64,000 nucleotides of DNA from Pseudomonas syringae (GCF_001698815.1 NZ_LGSI01000049.1:62001-126000); one strand, 5' to 3'; shown: positions 56,101 through 63,767, counted from the first letter of the stretch. Notes: generated by a model from the letters alone, not told the origin. Numbers and translations are program-made.

Positions 56101-56899
56101 CGAAAAATCTCCCGTGAGGGATGTGAACGTTGTCACCGCATACGGCGACAATCCGCAGAAACGCTGGCAGATCCGCCCAGCCCTGGTGAAGAAGGGCGGC
56201 AGCTATCCCACCATGCAGAAAGACCTGAACCGTCGCAACATCCGTGGCCAAGCCATGGGATTGGCAACCTATCTGCGCTCGACCAGGAACGCGCCGGACC
56301 GTCTGGGCGCCGGCGCGGCGTCTGCAGAAGTACGCGTCGTGGAAGCCGCGCGCCTGCGCGGCGGAATGGCCTCGTTGACCCTCGAACAGGGAATGACCGA
56401 GCTCGGGGCCCAGGATTTCGATGCGATGCCGCTGATGCGCATGCCAGAGGGACAGCCGGTTCGTCCGCTCGTCGGCAAGAAGCAAGGGCCTGCCCCTGCC
56501 GGCGACAGCTTTCCCGAGCGCACGAGGGGGACCGGCGACCTTAACGCGATGGCGGGCGAGAAGACGGGCGCGCTCGCGCAGTACGACGCCGGCGTACGCA
56601 ATAAGGCCGGCATCTCCAAAACGGCAGAGGCCCAGAACCGCGAAAGGCGGTTTGCCGCCGAGGCCGATCTGTTCAAGACGCTGAATCGCGTCGACGAATC
56701 GGTCCTGCTCGGTGGCAGCAAGGCCGGCGCCGCCCTGGAGCCCGTGCGCTCTAGCTTCCGAGCGTATATGAAGGCTTGGATCGACGCCCGTGCCGCCCCC
56801 CCGCCAGGAAGCTCGCGCGTCGATCCTCAGGCGGTGCTGAGCGCACGCGAAGACTTCGTCATAGCGTTGACCGAATACATGCAGAAGAAACACCCCTAA
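53138..56899 (+). CDS. DUF4157 eCIS-associated protein with toxin-like architecture
   Basis: 1253 aa, effector candidate. The DUF4157 domain spans about 94-170 and carries HELAH at 159-163, a zinc-protease-like motif; an ESEADRMA tract precedes it, as is common in this family. Residues 500-570 form a Gly/Ala-rich hydrophobic segment (EITAAVSAAVAVSIAAVVAAPFVAG) like the pretoxin regions of polymorphic toxins. A Pro/Ala-rich linker follows (770-890). The C-terminal 360 residues, with RRSTTITTSVSVGVG and VNVVTAYGDNP, match nothing I know and may be the active domain. No adjacent immunity gene is obvious. Confidence 0.8.
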   Translation: MGGQATYDAKRAVASTSKADANRTSRPEARKQSPIRASAAGLTLSPLRSSSESEADRMADAAMRPEGIHPMSHFPVTAPPKAPNSPAIQGGRPLPAYLRDWFEDRFHTDFSDVRLHHGYDAARTARLLRASALTMGDHLMFARDAYQPHSMAGRRLIAHELAHVAQQRRDGRAVIARKPADWLNGGSRLLEDIPNMSDQNLQIELDELEDWLNQQIRGSVEDDHIRVVAHSIKLELARRQQLELQAGKRRAKKKGLTEPDKRIGAAPLPRILTERGSRVLTDPVEIRDEYNLISERLRRSDISQEERRLLEVARLNLTPKTEALRQQEASQRKNQQIAKALEIDPKAADALAGLARTIMEINADPQNPEQFYIYIYSKGNRVPISRGQRDYVRTTLASELRHAYMLTKGNTEMTWERYEGQVKLDSKHWVISYFASLLGGVDDPGMQIVMARLMAQNSLIQLDALLKTGDMVGAATILPRVNANCKLVRALADAYYFGMIKGAERVLTVLEITAAVSAAVAVSIAAVVAAPFVAGAVAGAGITGAGGTVLTIAGTGTVVGTGNALYKGGTAALVTAVGGGSADDAWRAFKDAGWAGAKEGFFAGAGGAAARALGPALRSAGVGNKVLERVATEMVVNGGSTTLDAMASGASVQDAVQAGLFSAATSLPGGALGAANNKIVSQIAAPLASSAAAFATSLNRGETPEQAARAATTALAVSLSVNAATSGRTAELAGYQAKGQAVGKQVKSAAISTTAALMIGTAKPLQTSLDATGPAANPSALVQPASPPKVQAGASLPARPAEPKPKAPPATAEPVAPRSLPVVHATGSKPVIPAVVAPPSKAPAALKPASEGNAPDAEREPPAKAAAPAKTPAEEPPAAPPRSNKPGGPADPLTKQIEQLPVQEIGNMIEFAQVEAERRYFAMRYRNNPKAAAKVATVLETARNTGAATADLPLPDRVDLHRRIAEDQSGMTRRSTTITTSVSVGVGTEKSPVRDVNVVTAYGDNPQKRWQIRPALVKKGGSYPTMQKDLNRRNIRGQAMGLATYLRSTRNAPDRLGAGAASAEVRVVEAARLRGGMASLTLEQGMTELGAQDFDAMPLMRMPEGQPVRPLVGKKQGPAPAGDSFPERTRGTGDLNAMAGEKTGALAQYDAGVRNKAGISKTAEAQNRERRFAAEADLFKTLNRVDESVLLGGSKAGAALEPVRSSFRAYMKAWIDARAAPPPGSSRVDPQAVLSAREDFVIALTEYMQKKHP

Positions 56900-57507
56900 G
56901 GGCGGCTCAGTGAACCGTCGGCGCTTAAGAAATCTCGTTTCCCGAGTCTCATCGCAGAGATAAAAACCTACGTGGAACAACATGCGGAGGAGCGACCTCC
57001 TTCGTTGAACAAGGTAAATCTTCTCGCACGCCAGAAAACCCGCGCCCTGCGTGATCGGATTGAGCAAGTTGCCCGGCAGCGCGACCAACTCGCAAGTTTA
57101 TTGAGCGAAGCGGATGCGAAAATCATTGAGCTGTATGACCGTATCGCTGAGCTTGAGCGGCAGTTGCCTGCGTCAAATATAATTTCGTTGGATCTCCGCG
57201 GGCCGAGAAAGCTTTGAGATAACAGCGCGCATTCAGCTAGTCGCCTGGGAGTAGGGGCTGGCCTATTCCGACCACTTTGCTGCTCAACCTTGATGCGGCG
57301 AGCCGGAAAGAGCTGAGCGCTCTGCTAAATTGAGCCATCTCAGCCGGCAGCTCCGGGCTAGAGGCTTCCTGGCTACTGAATGCGATCCGCCGATGGAAAC
57401 AGGCAGCTATCGGCCCAGAAGCGGTCATCAGAGGTTTCTTAGAAACCAGCGGCGATAGGTATTCGTACGGCGAACACGTCTTCCTGATCCCACAGCTAAA
57501 GACGATG
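56900..57507. other. eCIS right boundary
   Basis: Contains a truncated coiled-coil gene up to 57217, then about 290 bases without a gene before the IS3-family element. No terminator was seen after the DUF4157 gene. Confidence 0.5.
56903..57217 (+). pseudogene. Coiled-coil protein, probably 5'-truncated
   Basis: The frame opens right after a TAA and reads SALKKSRFPSLIAEIKTYVEQ into a coiled coil (RALRDRIEQVARQRDQLASLLSEADAKIIELYDRIAELERQL). It is protein-like upstream of the only start codon, GTG 56972 (81 aa), which suggests that the true beginning was lost at the junction with the eCIS locus. Family unknown; similar charged coiled coils accompany integrases on islands. Confidence 0.55.
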
Positions 57508-57550
57508 GTGTCCACCTAACTTGATCTGCCCCCCAAAAGTTGGACGCTTT

Positions 57551-58387
57551 CTATGCCCGCCGTGCTTGAGTCCTGTATTCCACTGGACTCAGACCACCTA
57601 GCTTCAGCCTGATTCGCGAATGATTGTAGTAGTGTATGTATTCCCCCAGCCCCGCTTCAAGCTCATCGAGATTGTTGAATTTGTTGAGGTAAAAGAACTC
57701 GGATTTCAACGTGCCAAAAAAACTTTCCATTGCTGCATTGTCATAACAGTTTCCTTTGCGGGACATGCTTGGTTTTACTGCATGCTCCTTCAGCACGCGG
57801 CGGTAAATCGGCATCCGGTATTGCCATCCCTGGTCGGAATGCAAGATTGGTTTATCGCGTGGCCGCAGCCGCTCAAAAGCTTGCTTTAGCATCGCACCGA
57901 CCATGTCGAACAGCGGGCGCCTAGCAGTCTTGAAGGCGATGATTTCGCCGTTGTAGAGGTCAAGTATCGGTGAGAGGTAAAGCTTCTGTCCGCCGATTCG
58001 AAACTCCGTCACATCGGTTACCCATTTCTGATTCGGTCGTTTGGCATCGAATTTACGCTTCAACAAGTTCGGCGCCACCTGACCCTCTTCGCCTCTATAA
58101 GCGCGGTATTTCTTGAGGCGCACACGGCTTTTCAACTGAAGCTCACCCATGAGGCGCTGAACAGTCTTGTGGTTTACGAGGTGGCCAGCTCGCCGAACGG
58201 CAGCAGTGATACGGCGGTAGCCATATCGGCCCTTGTGCTCGTCGAAAACTGAGCAAATTCTGTTCTTCAGCACCGCGTATTTATCAACGGCTTGCTGCAC
58301 CTTTTGTTGATAGTAAAACGTACTGCGGGCCAGTCCCGCCAGTTTCAGAAGGCCTTCAAGAGGGTGCTCTTGCCTCAGTTCAATCAC
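57551..58387 (-). CDS. IS3-family transposase OrfB
   Basis: 278 aa from GTG 58387, overlapping the OrfA stop. Integrase core with WVTDVTEF, ILHSDQGWQY and NCYDNAAMESFFGTLK holding the D, D and E. N-terminal HTH_21 region LAGLARSTFYY. OrfB is in the -1 frame relative to OrfA; a GAAAAAG stretch just before the end of OrfA could allow frameshifting to the fused transposase. Complete. Confidence 0.93.
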   Translation of the reverse strand: MIELRQEHPLEGLLKLAGLARSTFYYQQKVQQAVDKYAVLKNRICSVFDEHKGRYGYRRITAAVRRAGHLVNHKTVQRLMGELQLKSRVRLKKYRAYRGEEGQVAPNLLKRKFDAKRPNQKWVTDVTEFRIGGQKLYLSPILDLYNGEIIAFKTARRPLFDMVGAMLKQAFERLRPRDKPILHSDQGWQYRMPIYRRVLKEHAVKPSMSRKGNCYDNAAMESFFGTLKSEFFYLNKFNNLDELEAGLGEYIHYYNHSRIRLKLGGLSPVEYRTQARRA

Positions 58388-58920
58388 GATTTGCGCTTTT
58401 TCCGCTGCGCTGCTCGTTCCTTCGCTTGAACCAAGGCATCGAGCTTTTTTAAATAAGCAATTTCCATCCGCAACTGGCTCAATTCGGCCAGTAAATCATC
58501 ACGCGTACGAGCTTCGTCGTCCGAGGATTCAAGCTGAATGGGCGGGGTGGGTTTTGTCATCTTCCTGTGAAATCCGCTTCCTGGTTGCCGGGACAAGGCC
58601 TCCAATCCGCCTTCATCATACCTGCGCTCCCATTCGCCAATGATGTCGGATTTCCGGATATCAAACAGGGCAGCGACTTGGCGATAGGACAGCTCTTCCT
58701 CTCGCATGCGCTGCAACACTTTCAGCTTGAACTCAGCGCTGTAGTTCTTCTTTCTCTTGCTTTTGAGGCCTGCGGCACCAAGCGCCTGATATGCCGTGAT
58801 CCACTTTCGAAGCGATGAAGCATTGACCCCGTGACGATGCGCGACCTCTCTGTGACCTGCGCTCCCCGAGCAGTAATCTTCAACAACCGACAATTTCGCC
58901 TGCTCTGTGTACTTTTTCAT
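58384..58920 (-). CDS. IS3-family transposase OrfA
   Basis: 178 aa from ATG 58920 (MKKYTEQAKLSVVEDYCSG). Two helix-turn-helix units (REVAHRHGVNASSLRKWITAY; YRQVAALFDIRKSDIIGEWERRY), a helical leucine-zipper-like tail and a Lys-rich end. A longer frame to 58977 reads through the terminal repeat and is not preferred. Confidence 0.92.
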   Translation of the reverse strand: MKKYTEQAKLSVVEDYCSGSAGHREVAHRHGVNASSLRKWITAYQALGAAGLKSKRKKNYSAEFKLKVLQRMREEELSYRQVAALFDIRKSDIIGEWERRYDEGGLEALSRQPGSGFHRKMTKPTPPIQLESSDDEARTRDDLLAELSQLRMEIAYLKKLDALVQAKERAAQRKKRKS

Positions 58921-59197
58921 GGCACCCCTCAATGTTGATGTCCAACATTTCGGGGTCAGATCACTTGGTGACACCATCGCCCTAAGCGTCGGGGGCGAAA
59001 GGTGTGTTGGCTAGACGCTTACTCATGGACGTCCTTCCCTGCAGGTACTCATGAGTTCGCTGATTTGCTCTACAACTAGGGTCTGCTTCGCAAACCGCAC
59101 TGCTTTCAGGCGATTTCGATGGCTTTTGAAGGCGCTTTCTATCGACGTCCGGAATCCATTTATGGGCAAGGTTTGGATAAAAGTGATCAATGGATGC

Positions 59198-60133
59198 TCA
59201 GTAAACTCTTCGCACGCGTCCGCGTTCCAGTGTCCGCAGCGTGGCCGGGCGATCAATCTCTTTGGACTCGCTGGCCTGCACTTCGTCGATGGCATCGTTT
59301 AAGAAAGCCCAAAGGGTCCGATCAGGGGCTATGAATTTTCCTATCGCCGTTTCAAACGCTTCCTGTGCCCTGGATTCAAAAGTTCGCCGCATTCCGAGGA
59401 CAGCTACCGAGCCAGACGGTATGAGTTCCTTACTAGTAAACGCGGTGAGTACGCCGTCATCACCCGGTCGGCTTTGCATTCGGTAGACGTATAGATCATG
59501 TTTCTTGCTTACTGGACACCAAATTCCCGCCACGATTTCAGTGTGCATATCCCGAAACTCTTCCATGCTTAGCTTGTAGCTGCTCGCGGAACGCAACGCA
59601 TCGTTCACGGAATACTCAATAACGTTTGCAATCACGTCCGCCGTTAGCAGTCCTTCGAAATCACGGTTAGTGAAGGTGTCGTCATCCCAGTAAGACCCAT
59701 AATCCGAGACCAGAAGATTTTTCTGGCAATGCCTGATTACCTTGTATTCCACTGGCGACGACAGGCTTGCTCTCTCGTAGCTGATTCTGAGCTGCCCTAG
59801 GTGTCCGTGGATACTATTGATGATGTGTTGAGCCGTGAGGGTGCTGCCTGCAAAAGCGACGAATAGCTCGTTCGTTTCATAGACCTCCTGGTAGTCCTTG
59901 AATGACCCATCAGGTTGGAAATATGGCTTCCACAGCTTAGCTTCCAGCGTATGAATTTTTCTGAAGCCGTTAAGCCATGTGCGTCCACCAGCATGGCTAG
60001 TAATCGCGCTGTCTGCCATCACGAATAGACCATTTACCTCCATGACAGGTTCGTAAACCTCAGTCGTGTCAGAGGCGAAACTAGAATAGTCCAAGGATTT
60101 TGAGTGGTTGTATCCGGCAATGACTAAGGTCAT
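59198..60133 (-). CDS. Predicted Thr-type Ntn hydrolase (proteasome-like)
   Basis: 311 aa from ATG 60133. After removal of Met the chain would begin TLVIAG, as in proteasome beta and HslV subunits. GLFVMADSAIT gives Asp41 and GFRKIHTL gives Lys59, fitting the catalytic Asp-17 and Lys-33 spaced about 16-18 apart, though with an insertion of about 24 residues after the nucleophile. The ELFVAFAGSTLTAQHIINSI segment fits the following strand-helix. Not an HslV or Anbu orthologue that I recognise. Divergent from the pentapeptide gene. Lower-confidence family call. Confidence 0.55.
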   Translation of the reverse strand: MTLVIAGYNHSKSLDYSSFASDTTEVYEPVMEVNGLFVMADSAITSHAGGRTWLNGFRKIHTLEAKLWKPYFQPDGSFKDYQEVYETNELFVAFAGSTLTAQHIINSIHGHLGQLRISYERASLSSPVEYKVIRHCQKNLLVSDYGSYWDDDTFTNRDFEGLLTADVIANVIEYSVNDALRSASSYKLSMEEFRDMHTEIVAGIWCPVSKKHDLYVYRMQSRPGDDGVLTAFTSKELIPSGSVAVLGMRRTFESRAQEAFETAIGKFIAPDRTLWAFLNDAIDEVQASESKEIDRPATLRTLERGRVRRVY

Positions 60134-60477
60134 GGATGCTCTCGCTAAGGTTGTTGCGGGGTTTGGTCGAAAAGTACGGACTATGGCGGTTGTGGAGAAG
60201 GCTACTTGGGGATAAATACATTTGCCAAAGGAGTACCGGAGGCCTTGGGAGCGGTGTTTCCTGCTACGACACCGCAAACCTGCGTCGTGCACTTGATTCA
60301 CAACAGCTTGGATTACGCGGCGGACCACAGTCGACCCAAAGCAACCTATCGAAAGTCACGAGCATGCAACAGGGCTGTTGCTCCTGAAAGTCGCGTCATC
60401 CGGAATTTTGCTGCCCGCGAATGTTGATAATTGCAGGACTGCCATGGAGCTTTGAAGCACCGGCTATTTAGGTCACT
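60134..60477. other. Divergent gap between the Ntn hydrolase and pentapeptide genes
   Basis: About 340 bases without a supported gene; should hold both promoters. No motif assigned. Confidence 0.4.
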
Positions 60478-61428
60478 ATGCATTCCAACAATGGAGCGAT
60501 AAGGCAGCATAAGCTGAACATGATGGACGAGAACCCACCCTCAGTGAACGCAGGCGTCGAGGCTCTAACGACAGACGGGGTTGCCAGTGTCGTGCAGAGA
60601 AAGCCTCGTGAGGCACTGCTGCCAGGTAACCGGGAGGTCATCACTGATCTTTACGTTAGCAGGAATGTCGAGAACGAGCCTAAAGACTATGCGTTCAAGG
60701 TGTATGTCAGGCTAAACGCCAAGAAACAGACGCTTCGGAAGGTATCCTTCCAGCATAGCGTTTTCGACGCTTGCTACTTCAATAACTGTAATTTCGATTC
60801 CTGCGACTTCACCGGCTGCCGGTTCGTTGGCTGTAATTTCCATCAGTCCGCATTTTCCGGATGCAAGTTTGAGTATGCGGTCTTCGAGCGTTGCCAAATC
60901 GACGACGACATCCTTGAGCGGGAGGCACCGCGTGAGGAAAATCTGAAAATGCGGTTTGCCAGATCGCTTCGAATGAATTTCCAGCAAATCGGCGATGCCA
61001 AAGCTGTCAACAGAGCGATTTCACACGAGTTGGAGGCTACATCGAGCTATCTGAAAAAATCTTGGTCATCAAGAGAGACATATTACCGGGATAAGTATCC
61101 GGGTTGGAAGAAGGTGCCACAGTTCATCAAATGGCTTGAGTTCAAAGTGCTAGATGCGATCTGGGGCAATGGCGAGAATACGCTTAAGCTGCTGCGGGCG
61201 ATCGTAGTAGTTCATCTCCTAATAGCTTTCTATGATACTTATCACTTCGGCAATCCCTGGGATCTGACTGCCTATCTCACTAGCCTCGCGGCCTCTCCTG
61301 GAGTGTTCTTCGGCATAGCCACCCCGCACCCCTACCCAATTTGGTTCTCATCGATTATTGCTGCTACGCGTCTGGTTGGATTCGCCTTTCTCACGGCTAT
61401 TCTTGTAAAACGGTTTGGTCGGCGATGA
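60478..61428 (+). CDS. Pentapeptide-repeat membrane protein, two-TM channel-like
   Basis: 316 aa. Residues about 80-135 are pentapeptide repeats with central Phe (VFDACYFNNCNFDSCDFTGC), forming a right-handed quadrilateral helix. The C-terminal part has two hydrophobic helices, LLRAIVVVHLLIAFYDTYHF and IIAATRLVGFAFLTAILV, separated by a pore-loop-like stretch (SPGVFFGIATPHPYP), as in two-TM channels, but the TVGYG filter is absent. Its stop overlaps the next start (ATGA). Confidence 0.75.
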   Translation: MHSNNGAIRQHKLNMMDENPPSVNAGVEALTTDGVASVVQRKPREALLPGNREVITDLYVSRNVENEPKDYAFKVYVRLNAKKQTLRKVSFQHSVFDACYFNNCNFDSCDFTGCRFVGCNFHQSAFSGCKFEYAVFERCQIDDDILEREAPREENLKMRFARSLRMNFQQIGDAKAVNRAISHELEATSSYLKKSWSSRETYYRDKYPGWKKVPQFIKWLEFKVLDAIWGNGENTLKLLRAIVVVHLLIAFYDTYHFGNPWDLTAYLTSLAASPGVFFGIATPHPYPIWFSSIIAATRLVGFAFLTAILVKRFGRR

Positions 61429-62048
61429 ATATGCACATTTACGCCTTCGGCTCCATCTGCCGGGGGGAGATTGACCTAGGATCAGATGTCGATCTACTGG
61501 CCTGCGTCAGCGGCCCAGCACAGCAGATTGATCACGAAAAATACTCCGTGTATCGATATGAGCGAATTCAGGCTTTGTGGACAGAAGGCAATCCGTTCGC
61601 CTGGCACCTGCATCTAGAGTCGAGGTTACTTTTCTCCCCGGATGGCACGGACTTTCTGGACGACCTAGGGAAGCCAGCGCCTTACATCGCGGATGCCCGA
61701 GACTGCATCAAATTCCAAAGACTTTTCGACCGCTCTTACCAAGAATTGAGGCAGTCTTCGAACAGTGCGACCTTTCACCTATCCTGCATATTCTTGGCCA
61801 TCCGAAATTTCGCAACCTGTCATTCGCTTTCGCTCGGACAACCCATCTTCTCGAGGAAGTCTCCTCTGATGGTGCTGCCAAGCCTCGATATCGATCCCCA
61901 AGCATTCTCCATCCTGACACGCGCGCGATTACTATCGACACGAGGTTATGGAGAAAACATCACGCATGAAGAAGTCGTCGCAGCTATCAAAGCAGTCGCC
62001 ATCGTTCCACGCTGGATGGAAGCGTTACGGAGCCAGCATTCGCCATGA
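61425..62048 (+). CDS. Minimal nucleotidyltransferase (Pol beta-like)
   Basis: 207 aa from ATG 61425. FGSICRGEIDLGSDVDLL is the canonical GS-x-DxD active site of nucleotidyltransferases; C-terminal part helical. Substrate unknown: it could modify a protein, RNA or small molecule. A third acidic residue was not pinned down. Overlaps both neighbours by 4 bases, so the three products are probably made together. Confidence 0.8.
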   Translation: MNMHIYAFGSICRGEIDLGSDVDLLACVSGPAQQIDHEKYSVYRYERIQALWTEGNPFAWHLHLESRLLFSPDGTDFLDDLGKPAPYIADARDCIKFQRLFDRSYQELRQSSNSATFHLSCIFLAIRNFATCHSLSLGQPIFSRKSPLMVLPSLDIDPQAFSILTRARLLSTRGYGENITHEEVVAAIKAVAIVPRWMEALRSQHSP

Positions 62049-62338
62049 TTGAATTCAACAATCGAATTGACGCTCAGCGCGTAATTCTTAATCTTGTTAA
62101 TCGCGGGATCTGGAAGGAGGAGCTTTATGGTCTCTCTAGTGGCGCAATCGACCGTTGGGTTCGTGTCAATGGAATTGATCCCGCCGCAGATTTGCCCCGT
62201 GCAATCTGCGAGTCGGCCGATAAACTTTTTTTCCTAGCCAACAAGAGTCAGGAACAAGTTACGGATGAGTATCGCCTTCTATCGGTAGAAGTTCTCGAGT
62301 TGACTCAGCGAATCGCTAGGATCGTAGATATCGTATGA
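62045..62338 (+). CDS. Small helical protein, third gene of the operon
   Basis: 97 aa, all-helical (IDAQRVILNLVNRGIWKEELYG; EYRLLSVEVLELTQRIARIV). No R-x4-6-H, so not a HEPN by motif. ATGA overlap with the nucleotidyltransferase suggests a partner or inhibitor of it. Confidence 0.7.
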   Translation: MIEFNNRIDAQRVILNLVNRGIWKEELYGLSSGAIDRWVRVNGIDPAADLPRAICESADKLFFLANKSQEQVTDEYRLLSVEVLELTQRIARIVDIV

Positions 62339-62385
62339 CTGCTCTTGGCCGATTTCTGCCTGTCGCGACTGGCTGAAATCGCCAT

Positions 62386-63117
62386 TCAGCAAACCGGATC
62401 CCGATAACGTCTTATCCATGAATACTGGAAGGATTTAGGCTCGGCTTGATGGCTCCGCCGCCGATAGCTGCCCAGATCAGCGCTGTGGCAATAAGTACAA
62501 TGTTCAAGCACCTGAATCTGTTCAATACTCACGCCACTCGCCACCAAGTGGTGCAGCGCATATTTTCGTAGATCGAACCAGGCTTCATTATGTGTGACCT
62601 CAGGTTCGACCCAAGGCGCACTTGCGGGTGGCACTCTGTGGGGCGTCCACGGCGGAGAATCGTTTTGCCAAAGATGGCTGTCGGCATATTCAATACCCTC
62701 GACAAACTTCCTGTTCACCTCATAACAACAGGGGCCGATGGATGGGCCTATCACTATTCGCAATCCAGCAAGAGAAGCACCTTCTTTCTCTAACCGGCCT
62801 ATCGAATTACCGAGGATGCCTGCTTTCAAACCCTGCCATCCGGCATGGATTGCCGCGACAAATGGTTGATCAACCGACGCAACCAGAACCGGCAAGCAAT
62901 CGGCAGTGATGACCGCTACCGCACCCCGGACTCCTCTCGAGAACAGTGCATCGGCGACAGGACGTTCATCTCGCCCTTCCACGTCAGCATCGATGATGTG
63001 CGTACCGTGAGCCTGAGCACAGTAACGTGTTCCTTCCGGCAGCGTTAAATTTCCAGAAGTCTCGAAACCATGCTCCACGCCGGGGATATCGAGCAGCAAC
63101 GAAGACAGGTAGGTCAT
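62386..63117 (-). CDS. pgeF: Peptidoglycan-editing/laccase-domain protein (PgeF/YfiH family)
   Basis: 243 aa from ATG 63117, with AGGA upstream. YfiH proteins remove wrong L-Ser from UDP-MurNAc peptides; many were earlier called polyphenol oxidase. Metal/catalytic residues are visible: His in QAHGTH, Cys in ITADCLPVL and His in AIHAGWQG. The GPSIGPCCYEV motif is intact. The core Pseudomonas copy normally lies near rluD/clpB, so this is probably an extra copy. Confidence 0.88.
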   Translation of the reverse strand: MTYLSSLLLDIPGVEHGFETSGNLTLPEGTRYCAQAHGTHIIDADVEGRDERPVADALFSRGVRGAVAVITADCLPVLVASVDQPFVAAIHAGWQGLKAGILGNSIGRLEKEGASLAGLRIVIGPSIGPCCYEVNRKFVEGIEYADSHLWQNDSPPWTPHRVPPASAPWVEPEVTHNEAWFDLRKYALHHLVASGVSIEQIQVLEHCTYCHSADLGSYRRRSHQAEPKSFQYSWIRRYRDPVC

Positions 63118-63386
63118 AGAGCAGGTCCTATCGATGGCAATCCCGGGTACTGGCATATCATCCGTAATAGGGATGGGTCAAGCTCGCAGAGAGCCCTGCT
63201 GGACGTTTACGCTCACAGCCTAAAGCTGCTTGATATGACCGTCCGCTCCTGGCCGAATGCAGCCATTTGAAGGGCTGCGTCGGTCAAATTCCATTTCGAA
63301 ATTACCCCCGCTCCACCAATTTCAAATCGGTCATTCAGCCTCGATAAGACACCGCTATGGTTTATAAAAAAAGGAGGAAGCGTGTC
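63118..63386. other. Divergent gap upstream of pgeF
   Basis: Non-coding apart from possible promoters; AAGGAGGAAG for the next gene at 63371-63380. Confidence 0.4.
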
Positions 63387-63608
63387 ATGAATGACGTTCG
63401 TATAGACGAGATGAGGGAAGCGCTACTTGCTGTGCTGAGCACGGCGGCATCCATGGGTATTGACCTCGACCTTCTGGGGCATTTGGCCGCCGAAGAGTTG
63501 CTGGATGAGCAAGCTCCAAGTAGAACTAAACCCTATGCCGCCGGTGCGGTGTATCAGCTAGCTACGTGCATAGATCGTGTGTTGGAGCCCGAATCCAGAC
63601 CCTTTTGA
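63387..63608 (+). CDS. Small hypothetical protein
   Basis: 73 aa from ATG 63387 (MNDVRIDEMREALLAVLSTAASMGIDLDLLGHLAAEELL), with AGGAGG 9 bases upstream. A helical, acidic protein, family unknown. An ATG at 63357 lacks a site. Confidence 0.7.
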   Translation: MNDVRIDEMREALLAVLSTAASMGIDLDLLGHLAAEELLDEQAPSRTKPYAAGAVYQLATCIDRVLEPESRPF

Positions 63609-63767
63609 AGGGCGGTAGGTCAGCAGAGTGGTTGCCCAAGCTGCCTTACGAACGACCGTTGTGGACCTATGGGAGATATGAGCACCGCGAAGACGACGCC
63701 GCACGGCGCAGATGTGCCTGGCGCGTGTATGCTGGCCATCGAGTAATATTAAAAGTGGGGCAAACCG

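Larger units (their letters stand above)
57509..58980 (-). mobile_element. IS3-family (IS150-type) insertion sequence
   Basis: Two overlapping transposase genes between imperfect inverted ends: TGATCTGCCCCCCAAAAG near 57522 and TGATCTGACCCCGAAATG on the complement near 58970. Outside these a further GATGGTGTC/GACACCATC pair suggests the ends extend to about 57509 and 58980. Ends are approximate. Confidence 0.8.

Noticed and set aside
55595..57088. 497-codon frame opposite the DUF4157 gene end
   Set aside because: Low-complexity antisense shadow that also spans the next gene.
57237..57515. 92-codon minus-strand frame between the eCIS and the IS3 element
   Set aside because: Runs into the IS terminal repeat, Ser-rich, no ribosome-binding site; not supported as a gene.
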